From NCBI GenBank assembly GCA_003116975.1, contig BGKB01000081.1, positions 266,308-330,307 of the forward strand: a DNA stretch of 64,000 bases, read 5' to 3'. The DNA comes from Aurantiochytrium sp. KH105 (taxonomy: Eukaryota; Sar; Bigyra; Thraustochytrida; Thraustochytriidae). Made by a program: the position numbers and the translations under genes. Of this stretch, positions 10,028 to 19,335 are shown piece after piece (within the stretch, counting starts at the first letter, position 1; each line of letters begins with the position of its first letter). The notes beneath the pieces were generated by a model. That model saw only the letters and a program-made list of their open reading frames with translations, searched no databases and had not been told where the DNA came from.

Positions 10028-10812
10028 TTGTGAATTGCCGTCTCCACTGCTCGTGGACAATTGCTTATGGTGCTTATGGGCAAAAAAATTGCTCGTGGAA
10101 ACCTGCTCGTGATCCAAGGCAGAGTCTTCAATGGCTACACGCGCGCAGGCAAACGTCCATGGAAGCGCACACGCCATGACTGTAAGGTCTCTTTTGCTGG
10201 AACAAATGCGGTTTTACGTTCTTGACTTTTTCCTTTTTCGTCTTCTCTTGTTTCCAGCGATGGAAAGTGTCGACACTCCGCGCTTCACATCGGCGCAATG
10301 TCTCTCTATGTTAACAATTCTAAGAAAATTCTCTTTATTTCAGATAAGATCTTTGTCGTTTTTGCAGTTCGTGTCCAACGTCGCCTAGTTAATATCCGTC
10401 ATGCTCCTGTCTCTTACCGTGTATTTAGTGGCTCGTGCCCAACGTTAACCGGCTGTTGACCGTCGTGCTCCTGTCTCTAAGAAATGTATTTGTCTCTCGC
10501 TTTTCCTGCCGGTAGCGAGAAAACTGGAGGTATGAGTTTTTCCTGGATCAAACTGGGCAGTTTCTGGACCTTCCAACCCCGAAAGAGCAACGAGAGCCAA
10601 AACTAAAATGAAAAAAGGCTACCTCCAAACTGACGAAAAGGGTGAACCTTTACCATGAAAGTGACGAGAACGGTCAGTCTTTTCCAGCGAAAGTGACGGA
10701 GTCAAGTCTGCTGAGTATCATGAGGGCACGTCCGGCTGACCGCCGACTTTCCAACAAGCCTTTTGAACTCTCACTTTCGGAGCGATTAAAAGCTGTAAGA
10801 GCACTCCTCTCT
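10028..10812. other. Convergent intergenic region with imperfect tandem duplication
   Basis: Spacer between convergent genes. About 10370-10427 and 10434-10490 are imperfect copies of one another; the common core is CGTG(T/C)CCAACGT then CGTC(A/G)TGCTCCTGTCTCT. A further loose repeat (AAAGTGACG) occurs at 10658-10700. No gene is supported. Confidence 0.5.
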
Positions 10813-11535
10813 TCATGTGCTCTTCGCCTGACCGAGATCGCCGTCTGCAATACTCTCAAATTTCGATGCACGGATGACCATGAGAAGCTCATTCTTAGCA
10901 CGACGTTGAGTGAGCACCTCTGCACTGGACAGACCAAAGTTGCGCAAGCGTTCGCAAATATCCTCGGGCTTGTTCTCAAGGATCGCAATGACATAAAAGA
11001 TACCGGTTGGAGATAAAAGGTCGGCAATTCTCGGCAAAAGTCTGTCGAGAACCTCACGGCCATCCTTGCCGCCTGCCCAGGATCGTGCGATGAGAGACTC
11101 GGTAATCTCCTCTGAAGGGGTTACCACATAGGGCGGATTGAAGATGAGCACATCGACCTTGTGGTGCAAGGCTAAAGCTGAGTCCAAGTCTGAAACGAGC
11201 GCATCCGCCGTAATCACCCCATTATGCGCCGCCGTCCTCGAAGCCACCGACGCAGCGATGGGATTGATATCCAACATGAACATCGCGGGCGGCACCTTGA
11301 GAAGCTTGGCCAGCGCCGTTGATACACATCCGGATCCGGTGCCAATCTCGAGCGCCAACTTCGGCCGCAAGCTGTCTAACAATGCTTTCTCGGCGTGCAG
11401 TGTGTCAACCAAGAGATATGTGTCGTCTGATGGCTCGTACACGTGCTCGTAGTCTGCGCGCCGCAAGTGTTTGAGATCTGGCAGGCTCTGCGCTTCCGGG
11501 TCTACGACGTCCCGCGCGGGGGAGAACGAAGCCAT
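10813..11535 (-). CDS. N6AMT1: HemK2/Mtq2-type class I methyltransferase (eRF1 glutamine methyltransferase)
   Basis: A 240-residue protein with ATG at 11535. It is a Rossmann-fold SAM methyltransferase. EPSDDTYLLVDTL near residue 34 is the signature of the HemK2 branch. ALEIGTGSGCVSTAL (about 62-76) is the SAM motif I, and LDINPIAA is the acidic loop. IFNPPYVVTP (about 130-139) carries the NPPY catalytic motif that grips the amide nitrogen. In yeast and animals this protein pairs with Trm112 and methylates the GGQ glutamine of release factor eRF1. Length is close to the animal and yeast enzymes, and no pieces are missing. The Trm112 partner is not in this window. Confidence 0.92.
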   Translation of the reverse strand: MASFSPARDVVDPEAQSLPDLKHLRRADYEHVYEPSDDTYLLVDTLHAEKALLDSLRPKLALEIGTGSGCVSTALAKLLKVPPAMFMLDINPIAASVASRTAAHNGVITADALVSDLDSALALHHKVDVLIFNPPYVVTPSEEITESLIARSWAGGKDGREVLDRLLPRIADLLSPTGIFYVIAILENKPEDICERLRNFGLSSAEVLTQRRAKNELLMVIRASKFESIADGDLGQAKST

Positions 11536-12109
11536 CGCGACTTCGATTCAAGCCTCTACGGTCTTTCTGTTTTGCCGAGGCAAGCTCAGGCGGGTTGGCC
11601 GGCCGGCCGACGGCAGTGCCCGGCAAGCGCTGCCGGCGAACAGGGCCACTCACTCGCTCGCTCACTCACTCACTCACCCACACGCTGCGAAAATCAAATG
11701 GCGAAAAAGCCGTATTGCTAGGCCTAAAAAGAAAGGGGGGGGGGGGGGGAAGTGCTTGCACGTCTCTCGACTCAAACGGACCCAGTACTAGCTGTCTTTG
11801 GAGCACTGGAAGCGGCGAAGCGAGCGAGTCGTGCGTGGAGGCGCGGAGAACACTGTGCGCGCGTGGCGCGTGCGACCACGCTCCTGCAGAGGCGTACGGA
11901 AAAGGCCTCGTTGCGCGTCAGCAAGCTGAAAGTTTGAGAAAAGCGTCATTCCAGTAAAGCTGCCAGGCCCGGGAACGGGCATCCTCGCAAGGCGTGGGCA
12001 GAGCCTGACTTGCAAGCACGAGGAAACGTAGGAGCGCTTGTGCGCGTCCATCCAGCCCTAGCTGCCTTTAACCCTGGTCGTGCAGGGGCGGCCAAGGGCG
12101 CCGCCGCCT
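11536..12109. other. Divergent intergenic region with a poly-G tract
   Basis: Promoter region between the HemK2 and zinc transporter genes. It carries a run of about 15 G at 11735-11749 and a CTCACTCACTCA stretch near 11651-11679. No gene was recognised. Confidence 0.5.
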
Positions 12110-13603
12110 ATGCTCGAGGGGTTAGACTCTGGCGAAGCCAGCGCGGGCCACTTGCCAACGAGGGCGAATGCGTCTTCGTTCGCACACGCCTCCAATGCAC
12201 ACGCAAGCAGCGAAAGTGATTTGTTTGACGGAAGAGGCGCAAATGAGAATGCAATAGAAGATCTCTTGCCGGGCCAGGAGATACAAGCTGCCAAGTTACT
12301 GACGCGCAATGTACTCCTTCTCGCTTTTGTATTTCTTTTCACACTCGGCTTTAGCGTTGCAGAGCTCATCGCAGGCCTAACCTCACACTCGCTGCTCCTC
12401 GTCGAGGAGTCTGTTCACATGTTTGCAGATTCGTGTAGTTTTGGGATCTCACTTTGGGCAGAGACGAAAGCTGGGCCTAACGCTGACTCGACCAGGGCCA
12501 ACCTCATCGGGGCCACCATCAGCGTGCTTACACTCACCGTGACAATGATTCTCATTACTGTCGAAAGCATTCGCCGACTTCTTGGCCTGCACCACCACGA
12601 TGTCGTTGAGGTCAACTCCACAACGATGCTTACGTTCGGACTTGTACTTTCTTCTTTTCACCTGTTCTGTCTCGCGCTCTATTTTGGCGGCCTTTCTGTG
12701 CATGCTCATGGCCATGATCACGGCTCCTCCCATCACGAAAGCGGGACCTTTGTCCCAATCTTTGAAGGCGGCGAGCCAGATTTCGATGCGGACGACCGTG
12801 CGAGCGTCGGAAACCCTTGCACACACGAAGGTCCGTGCGGGGATGATTGTTCAAGGGCGCCAATTACGTTGAGGCGTGCCTCGTTTTCGTCGAGGGGCCC
12901 GTCACGTGCCGAGCATGCGATCAGTTTTTCTAGAAGTGACGAAAACGAGGGAGGCCACATCGACTCACGTGCATCCTGCCACAACCATGGACAAGGGCGC
13001 GCTGATGGCCATGATCATGAGCATGAACTTAGCCATCTTTGTGCACACGGGCACGAACATAGTCATGACCATAGCCATAGTCATGGTCAAAGTCATGTGG
13101 ATAATCATGACCATGGTCACGGTCAAAGTCATGTGAATAATCATGGCCATGAACACGGTCATACTCATGACCATGGTCACAGTCATGACCATGGTCACAG
13201 TCATGACCATGGTCACAGTCATGACCATGGTCACAGTCACGACCATGGTCACCACCACGCCCATGGTGGTTCTTCTGCCGAAGGGTGCGCGCACGGACAC
13301 AGCCACTCTTTCTGCGGGATCGACCACACGTCATTGAATATGGCCTCAGCGGTTTTCCATATATTCATTGACTTCATGCACTCCTTCTTTGTAGTTCTTA
13401 CTGCTCTCATTATTCGAGCACTAGGTCCAACGAGCAGCTTCGCTGGTCCTGTGGATGCCATATCATCACTTCTCGTGGCACTCCTGATTGGCGGCGGTGT
13501 CTTCATGCTCGCACAAGAGCTCATTGCTAGATGGTATGCCTACTTGGGTTTCAGCCAGGCATCATTGAAGCCCGAAGACGAGATCCATGTCCACAGGCAG
13601 TGA
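12110..13603 (+). CDS. Cation diffusion facilitator (ZnT/SLC30-like) zinc transporter with His-rich loop
   Basis: A 497-residue membrane protein with ATG at 12110. Six membrane helices are visible: about residues 68-88, 95-115, 135-157, 177-200, 410-432 and 447-468. The intramembrane metal site is present: HMFAD in helix 2 and HIFID in helix 5, both H-x3-D, as in zinc-specific CDF carriers. Between helices 4 and 5 lies a cytosolic loop of about 200 residues, packed with His and Asp (GHSHDH repeats), that would bind zinc. These carriers move zinc from cytosol into organelles or out of the cell by proton exchange. The protein ends soon after helix 6 (SLKPEDEIHVHRQ), so the usual C-terminal cytoplasmic ferredoxin-like domain is missing or lies in an exon not recognised here. 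Confidence 0.87.
   Translation: MLEGLDSGEASAGHLPTRANASSFAHASNAHASSESDLFDGRGANENAIEDLLPGQEIQAAKLLTRNVLLLAFVFLFTLGFSVAELIAGLTSHSLLLVEESVHMFADSCSFGISLWAETKAGPNADSTRANLIGATISVLTLTVTMILITVESIRRLLGLHHHDVVEVNSTTMLTFGLVLSSFHLFCLALYFGGLSVHAHGHDHGSSHHESGTFVPIFEGGEPDFDADDRASVGNPCTHEGPCGDDCSRAPITLRRASFSSRGPSRAEHAISFSRSDENEGGHIDSRASCHNHGQGRADGHDHEHELSHLCAHGHEHSHDHSHSHGQSHVDNHDHGHGQSHVNNHGHEHGHTHDHGHSHDHGHSHDHGHSHDHGHSHDHGHHHAHGGSSAEGCAHGHSHSFCGIDHTSLNMASAVFHIFIDFMHSFFVVLTALIIRALGPTSSFAGPVDAISSLLVALLIGGGVFMLAQELIARWYAYLGFSQASLKPEDEIHVHRQ
13166..13255 (+). repeat. 18-bp tandem repeat coding the His-rich loop
   Basis: Four perfect tandem copies of CATGACCATGGTCACAGT (13166-13237) followed by a degenerate fifth, coding HDHGHS units. 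Looser relatives extend upstream to about 13000. Confidence 0.9.
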
Positions 13604-13711
13604 CGCCGTTACTCGAACCTCTTTTACCTATTTGACGCTGACTTTGCCTTCCTCCTTTTCCTTGTCGTTGCTGGATGCCAAAGTATCAAAAGGCCGCGCA
13701 TGCATGCATGC

Positions 13712-13755
<44 letters not shown>

Positions 13756-14752
13756 AACTGGCGGGGCTACCTATTAGGCCTTTTCTACGTGAAAAGCTGG
13801 GCTGTAGATCCGTTCGCCTTTCGCTTGCAGGCTGCAGGGCCGCGGGGAAGCACTCTCTCTCTCGCTCTCTTTCTCACACACAAAATAGCTCTCTGTGCTG
13901 TTGTCTCGAAGGCTCCCTCTCCTGTTTAGATTGACTGGCCTGCTGCTGCTTCTAAGACGCGGGACATGACCAGCGATTGATCGATCGATCTAGGCAAGGC
14001 GACACTAGGCCTATCTGCCGCGACCTCCCCTGGCGAGCTGAATGCTCGCTTGCCTTTACATGTTAGTTCCGGCGTCAGCTACGTGTGCGATGCGTGCGCG
14101 GAACGCGGCCCCAGCCAGCAGAGCAGAAAACTGCATGCATTTGGTAAGTGGCAGTGACTGCCAGTCGTGGCCCGACTCGAACTTGGGCGGCGGCACGAGC
14201 AAAAAAAGAAGGCACGTAGTACACACCTGGGGTCCGCGCCGCTTCTCAGTGCTTAGATTCGGATTGGCCTTCCTGGTTCGCTTTTTGGCCGCGCCGGAAC
14301 GAGGCGTGCTCGCAATCGGGAGAGGGCGAAAGCGAAGGAGACAAGAACGAAAAGCTCGCTGGCGGCTCGCGGCCAGGCAGACGCGCGGACACGCAGACGC
14401 GGGAGCGGCGCCGAAGAGTGACTGACGAGAGGCGAGCTGTCGTTCGCGTCGTGCTCACGGTCACGAGTCACCGTCACGGTCTGGGTTCGACGCACCGGAA
14501 CAGCGAGCGGGTGAGGCGCACGCGCGGAGGCCACGCCAGACAATTTTTGGAGCAACCACTCAGCCTGCCTGCTCGCGCTAGCTGCAAGCATCGCGTCGAA
14601 GTCGAAGAAGAAGGAGACGAGGGAAAGCGCATCGAGCAAGGGAGCGCACGCACCCACGCACAAACGCACCCACGCATACAGTCTCGTTTGTGGGCGCGGA
14701 CCGCTGCGCGCTCTAAAACGAGCGCGCCGTGCGCGGCCATCTGCGAGATATC
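13604..14752. other. Repeat-bearing intergenic region
   Basis: About 1.1 kb between two genes on the same strand. It contains (GCAT)n and then (GCTT)n at 13698-13754, CT runs near 13855-13870, and an 18-bp GATC-rich element at 13974-13991 that recurs at 55970. The last 500 bp are GC-rich and have open but featureless frames. They are likely promoter and leader of the kinase gene. Confidence 0.5.
13698..13754. repeat. (GCAT)n-(GCTT)n tetranucleotide array
   Basis: About four GCAT units switch directly to about ten GCTT units, as if one base changed and the variant was then amplified. Confidence 0.9.
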
Positions 14753-16453
14753 ATGCATCGATACAAGCTGCTCGCCAAAAAGGGCGAGGGCACCTTCTCG
14801 GAAGTGATTCGCGCGAAATGTCTCACAAATAATCGCGAAGTGGCCATTAAGGTGATGCGAAACAAGTTCGAGTCTCTCGAGCAGGTCAACTCCCTGCGCG
14901 AGATTCAAGCGCTTCGGCGACTTTCGCCGGATGCAGGCATCATAAAGCTTTACGAGGTCCTTTTCGACGACGCGAGCGGCAGACTCGCTCTCGTATTTGA
15001 ACTCATGCAAATGAATCTGTACGAGCTCATCCGGGGACGCAAAAACTTTTTACCCGAGGCGCAAATCAAAAGTATTCTATACCAGGTGCTACGTGCTGTC
15101 GATCGCATGCACCGGAATTCCATTTTTCACCGAGACCTCAAACCGGAGAACATCTTGGTGACACCACAGACCCTCGGCGGCGGCAGCGGCGTCAAAAATG
15201 GAAGTAATCCCTCCGGGTCCAAGTCAATCGCCGCCGTGGATCCGGTGGCCGCAGGCAACAATTTATTGGTAAAGGTGGCTGACTTTGGATCGTGCAGGGG
15301 CATCTATTCAAAGCAACCATACACCGAGTACATTGCAACGCGATGGTATCGGGCACCGGAATGCTTGCTGACCTCGGGCTACTATTCATTTCGCATGGAC
15401 CTCTGGGCGATTGGCTGCATTGCCTTTGAGATCATCGCACTTTTCCCGCTCTTTCCGGGCACGAACGAGCTTGATCAAATCGAGCGCATTCACAACGTAC
15501 TGGGAACACCGGGAGACGAGATCCTTGGCAAATTCAAGCGCTTCGCAACTCACATCGACTTCAACTTTTCAAGGAAGAAAGGAACGGGCATTGGGCAAAT
15601 GATCCCCCATGTCGACACGCATTGTGTTGATCTCATCGAAAAGCTTCTTGCATATGATCCAGAGGAGCGAATGTCCGCACGCCAGGCACTGCGGCATCCC
15701 TATTTTCGAGAGTTGCGCCACGCAGATAAGAAGCGCGAGCGCGCAGCAAAGGCCTCGAAGGGAGATCCGCAGGAACGTGCCGGACACCACAACGCCGGCG
15801 CAGATGCAGGCGCAGCGGCGCGGCGCAAAAATCGACCGCCGCGGGGTACAAAGTCCAACAGACACGATCACGCCGGAGGAAGCGTCTTGGATCCGGCTGC
15901 AAGAGCCGCGGGTGGGGTTGGCAAGAGAAAAGATCTTCCGCGCATTCAACACCCACACCATGGCGCCGAGAGTATGCAGCCTGTCGCGGATCCACGCCAC
16001 CCTGTGGCCTTGCCCTCGCTTGCGCACGGCAAGCATAGAGGTCAACCCCAGCATCCTGGGTTTCAACACCATCAACAGTCGAAGCACCATCACGAGTCTT
16101 CGCTTCATGGTAATGCTGGCTCTACCACGGATCCAATCGGTTCAAATAACAACGGACGTCTGCCCCCGCACCAACAAAATCTTGGGCACCCGGGGCATGC
16201 CGTCAAATCCACCAAGACCCGTCGTCAGAATCCTTATGGCCCGATCATGCACGGCGCCAATGGGGGCGCGGTGCCGATCGGTGGCAAGACGAAGCGCCTC
16301 GGAGCGGGTCAGGGTGGTCACAACAAAAAATATGGGCACTCGAAATCCTCCAACCCAGCACACAAAGTGCAGTACTCTGCCTATAAGAGCAGCTATCAAA
16401 GTCCATACTCACAAAAGTACCTCGCACGTTCAAGGATACCTGGGGCATTGTAA
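14753..16453 (+). CDS. MOK-type (RCK family) serine/threonine kinase
   Basis: A 566-residue kinase with ATG at 14753. The catalytic domain covers about residues 4-322: KGEGTFSEV (glycine loop), VAIKVM (Lys33 region), HRDLKPEN (about 126-133), DFGSCR (about 177) and activation loop PYTEYIATRWYRAPE with a TEY motif. DFGSCR followed by YSKQPYTEY is typical of MOK, the third member of the MAK/ICK/MOK group, which acts in cilia and stress signalling. A Gly/Ser-rich insert of about 35 residues separates HRDLKPENILV from the DFG segment and is unusual. The C-terminal 240 residues are basic and rich in His, Gln, Gly and Pro, without a known domain. A cilium role would fit a zoospore-forming organism but is inference. 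Confidence 0.9.
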   Translation: MHRYKLLAKKGEGTFSEVIRAKCLTNNREVAIKVMRNKFESLEQVNSLREIQALRRLSPDAGIIKLYEVLFDDASGRLALVFELMQMNLYELIRGRKNFLPEAQIKSILYQVLRAVDRMHRNSIFHRDLKPENILVTPQTLGGGSGVKNGSNPSGSKSIAAVDPVAAGNNLLVKVADFGSCRGIYSKQPYTEYIATRWYRAPECLLTSGYYSFRMDLWAIGCIAFEIIALFPLFPGTNELDQIERIHNVLGTPGDEILGKFKRFATHIDFNFSRKKGTGIGQMIPHVDTHCVDLIEKLLAYDPEERMSARQALRHPYFRELRHADKKRERAAKASKGDPQERAGHHNAGADAGAAARRKNRPPRGTKSNRHDHAGGSVLDPAARAAGGVGKRKDLPRIQHPHHGAESMQPVADPRHPVALPSLAHGKHRGQPQHPGFQHHQQSKHHHESSLHGNAGSTTDPIGSNNNGRLPPHQQNLGHPGHAVKSTKTRRQNPYGPIMHGANGGAVPIGGKTKRLGAGQGGHNKKYGHSKSSNPAHKVQYSAYKSSYQSPYSQKYLARSRIPGAL

Positions 16454-16699
16454 TACGAAAACGAAACAAACAAAAAACGAGACTTTGAACTTTATTCTCT
16501 GTCAATAATAACCTGAGAAAGCTGTCTCTTTGCGTTGCTCACCACGCGCTTACCGATAAGCACCACCGCGCGTACGCCGGTGGCGATCTCCTCGTTAGGT
16601 TAGGTGTTCAGAAGCTGGCTGCTCGCTGATCAAGGGGGGTCTTGGGCTCCCTAGGCTATGCAGCGAAAAGAGATGCGCATGAGAAGGAGGAATGAACGA

Positions 16700-16981
16700 T
16701 CAGCTAGAAGCCCCAGAACGCTTCTCCCACTGTGCGGGAGTGTACGTCTTGAGCTCTACGGCATGAATGCGCTTCATGGCCTCGTCGATGGCTTCTTGAA
16801 GCATACGGTGCCTCTCCAGGAGCTTGACGCCCTCAAATGCGTCCGAGACGACCGTGAGGTGGAATTTGTCTCCGCATCCATCCGAAAGGTCAATGATTTC
16901 CACGTGCTTCACGTCCGCAAGCCCCTCGCGAACCATCTTTTCCAAGGACTCGGGCGTGTCGCGCGTCTGTTCCTCTGCCAT
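16700..16981 (-). CDS. BolA-family protein (BOLA2-like)
   Basis: A compact 93-residue protein with ATG at 16981 and the full BolA fold: VEIIDLSDGCGDKFHLTVVS, the helix FEGVKLLERHRML with the RHR signature, and IHAVELKTYTPAQW with the conserved histidine. Cytosolic BolA2 proteins pair with monothiol glutaredoxins and share a [2Fe-2S] cluster in iron sensing and delivery. No presequence is seen, so a cytosolic or nuclear form is more likely than the mitochondrial BOLA1/3. It lies tail to tail with the MOK gene. Confidence 0.92.
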   Translation of the reverse strand: MAEEQTRDTPESLEKMVREGLADVKHVEIIDLSDGCGDKFHLTVVSDAFEGVKLLERHRMLQEAIDEAMKRIHAVELKTYTPAQWEKRSGASS

Positions 16982-17609
16982 CTTGGCCTCCGAAGTAGCC
17001 CCTGAGGCCTTCTTGTTCTCGTTGGCTCTTTGTGAGTGCGGAGGTAATCTCAGTGTGCGTCCGTGCGGGTCTGCGACTTCGGGTCTGCGCGACTCCTGCT
17101 GCTGTCGCTGTTGCTTCTGCTACTGCTGCTACTGCTGCTGCTGCTGCTGCTGCCGCTCAAGTTTCACCTGCCTTTCAAGTTGCCTTCGCTCTCCTTCCTC
17201 TTTCTCTCTCTCAATCTCTCTCAATCTCTCTTTTTTTTTTTTTTCTTTTTTTTTTTGCCAGTCCCGCCCTTCAAGTTGTCAACAGCCACAGCAGCGGAGT
17301 CGCGTGCGCGAGAAGACTCCGTTGGCAGGGCCATTCAAGTTCAAGTTAGCTCGTTTTCTCTTCTGGTCGCTTGCCATGGTTGCTCGCTTGATTCAAGTTG
17401 CTCAAGGCGAGGCGAGGCCAGCTGCTTGGCTCATGGCCACACGACCATCTCAAAGTCAGTCAGTCAGTCAGTCTGGCTGAGGTTAGGCAGTCACCTTTGA
17501 GTCACCAACACTTCAACTTCAAGAAGTTGAACTTGGCTGGCGCACTGGAGACGCCGCCGGACTCGGCGATTGGAGGCCTTTGCGCGCGCGCACGTGCGCG
17601 GTCGCAAGC
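16982..17609. other. Divergent region with CTG run and polypyrimidine
   Basis: Between BolA (-) and the SET gene (+). It has (CTG)n-like sequence at 17117-17155, a T-rich tract at 17228-17260 and a (AGTC)n run at 17454-17472. No gene was recognised. Confidence 0.5.
17117..17155. repeat. (CTG)n-like trinucleotide repeat
   Basis: Interrupted CTG/CTA units ending in six consecutive CTG. It is in the 5' flank of BolA on the opposite strand and is not clearly coding. Confidence 0.8.
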
Positions 17610-18800
17610 ATGAGTCTCGCGGCGGCCAAGCGGCTGCTAGAGCAGGCGCGGACCCAGGGTGCACGCGTGGGCTCCGTCACCGTGGAGAGCGCCGATGGCA
17701 TGGGCCTCGGGCTCGTGGCCACCCGGAAGCTGCGCGCAGGCCAGCCCGTGCTCCGTCTGCCCGAGAGCCTGTGGAGACCCCTCTCTGCAGACGAGGCGTA
17801 CGTGCAGCTCAAAGATAGGCATCCCGCGCTGCTCGACGATCTAATGGACTTCGCGCAAGCGCAGGACATCCCCATGCAGTCACGTCTCCTCCTCGTGGGC
17901 TCCGTCTGCTTCGTATTGCATCTTCTCCGCGAGATTGCGGCGCCCTCTTCGGAGGCGACGGCATTGCACCTGAACGCCATGCCCAAGTCCGTGTCGACGC
18001 CTCTGTTCTGGGACGCAACGCAAATGGCCCGCCTTCAAGCCTCTCCTCTTGTAAGCAAAATATCCGAGCGACGCCAGCTTATTGACAGCATATTCACGCA
18101 CGTGGTCGAGCCACACGTTGGTGCCATGCCCGAGGCTAACGTGACACCCTCCAACTTTAGTTTCGCTTGGTCGCTCTTGCTGTCCCGTGCCATCTCAGAT
18201 TTGCGTTCGCGCATGCCCTTCACGTTGCCCCCGGTGCTTGACATGATGAACCATGTGTCTGCTGCAAACGCGTCTCAGATTTCCTCATTCCTCCCTCACA
18301 GTGCGCTCGGTAGCGAACCTACGGCAACCGTGTCCCCTATGAGCGCAGACGTGCCGCAAGGCAAATGCCAGCATTGGTTCGACCATCTCAGCTCTTCATT
18401 CGTCGTCGCGCCTTTGCAGGACGTGCCGGAAGGCTCTCAGCTCTTCATCTCGTATGGCGATTTGTCGAACGCGGACCTGCTCCGCCTCTATGGATTCACC
18501 ATGGAAGCCAACGCCTTTGATGGCGTCGACTTTCTCGTGTCCACGCCCACGGGCCCAGCGCGCCATCGCTGTCGAATTGACGGTAGCTTAGAGTACCCTC
18601 AAGATGGCCCCAGAGTGGACCCACTCACGCTAGAACGATCCCTGTCCCGCTGCCTTGAAGCATACGAGTCTTCAGCGCGAGACGACCTTAGTTTTCTGAA
18701 GACCCAAGTTCGCGCATCGCAGGATGTCATCGACGCAACACGTGTTCGACTTGGCGAGAAACAAAGCCTCGAGCGGGCTTTGGCCGCACTACAGTCCTAG
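17610..18800 (+). CDS. SET-domain methyltransferase, SETD3 / Rubisco-LSMT-like
   Basis: A 396-residue protein with ATG at 17610 (MSLAAAKRLLEQ). The split SET domain has GMGLGLVATRKLRAGQPVL near residues 32-50, the helical iSET insertion, VLDMMNHVSAAN with the Asn-His SAM motif (about 210-221), and LFISYGDLSNADLLRLYGF (about 279-297) with the catalytic Tyr-Gly. A shorter, weaker helical C-terminal segment follows, where LSMT-family enzymes carry a substrate-binding domain. Members methylate lysine (Rubisco, ribosomal proteins) or histidine (actin, in SETD3). Substrate is not predictable here. It acts in cytosol or plastid in relatives. No transit peptide is evident. Confidence 0.85.
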   Translation: MSLAAAKRLLEQARTQGARVGSVTVESADGMGLGLVATRKLRAGQPVLRLPESLWRPLSADEAYVQLKDRHPALLDDLMDFAQAQDIPMQSRLLLVGSVCFVLHLLREIAAPSSEATALHLNAMPKSVSTPLFWDATQMARLQASPLVSKISERRQLIDSIFTHVVEPHVGAMPEANVTPSNFSFAWSLLLSRAISDLRSRMPFTLPPVLDMMNHVSAANASQISSFLPHSALGSEPTATVSPMSADVPQGKCQHWFDHLSSSFVVAPLQDVPEGSQLFISYGDLSNADLLRLYGFTMEANAFDGVDFLVSTPTGPARHRCRIDGSLEYPQDGPRVDPLTLERSLSRCLEAYESSARDDLSFLKTQVRASQDVIDATRVRLGEKQSLERALAALQS

Positions 18801-19335
18801 ACCAATTGTACTCGGGCTAAAGCTTCTGCCTCTGATTCTCTGCTTATCTTTGGTGAATTGATCTAAATCACTTGTGCTGCGCCACAGTACAAAGGGCTCA
18901 AAATCCCATGTGAATCTAGGCCTAACGCGTTGAAAAAAAAAAAACATTGATGCAATGAGAGAGATCAGGGTGACAACTTGCTTGTCTCTATTTCTCGGGA
19001 CTCTGTCGGATAATTGGCAAGGCCACACGAGAACAAGCCCAGCAAAATGTATAATGTAGTGTTGGTGGTTTGATACGGGGATGGCAATGGAACTTCTTCA
19101 TAGAATTTGACTAGGACTCGGAAAAAAAAACTTTAACGGATATGTGTGAGTTGCGACTCGAACGAACTACTACGGTTATGACGGGGTTTCAAACCTCTCG
19201 GCGCGACCCATGAATGTTAATCCACGTTCAATATTGTAGAATAACAAGCAAGCAAGCTAACAAGCTAGCAAGCAAGTAAGAAAGCAAGCACGCACTCAAG
19301 CAAACAAGAAGAAGAAGAAGAAGAAGAAGAAGAAG
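18801..19335. other. AT-rich intergenic region ending in AAG repeats
   Basis: AT-richer than neighbours, with an A run at 18935. From 19240 it becomes GCAAG/CAAGCTAG-like short repeats and then (AAG)10, which abuts the next start codon. A tRNA-like T-loop near 19151 was examined and rejected. Confidence 0.5.
19242..19335 (+). repeat. GCAAG-type repeats then (AAG)10 up to the start codon
   Basis: Degenerate AAGC units (19242-19305) pass into ten pure AAG units (19306-19335). The ATG of the next gene follows with no spacer. Whether the repeat is leader or promoter depends on the transcription start. Confidence 0.85.

Noticed and set aside
10040-10225. An extra C-terminal exon of the ArfGAP gene (frame GNLLVIQGRVFNGYTRAGKRP)
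   Set aside because: The frame is open for about 50 codons and looks protein-like, but no clear donor in the last codons or acceptor ahead of it was found.
19140-19215. tRNA-like T-loop (minus strand) near 19151
   Set aside because: The T-stem has two mismatches and no acceptor, D-arm or anticodon arm could be formed.
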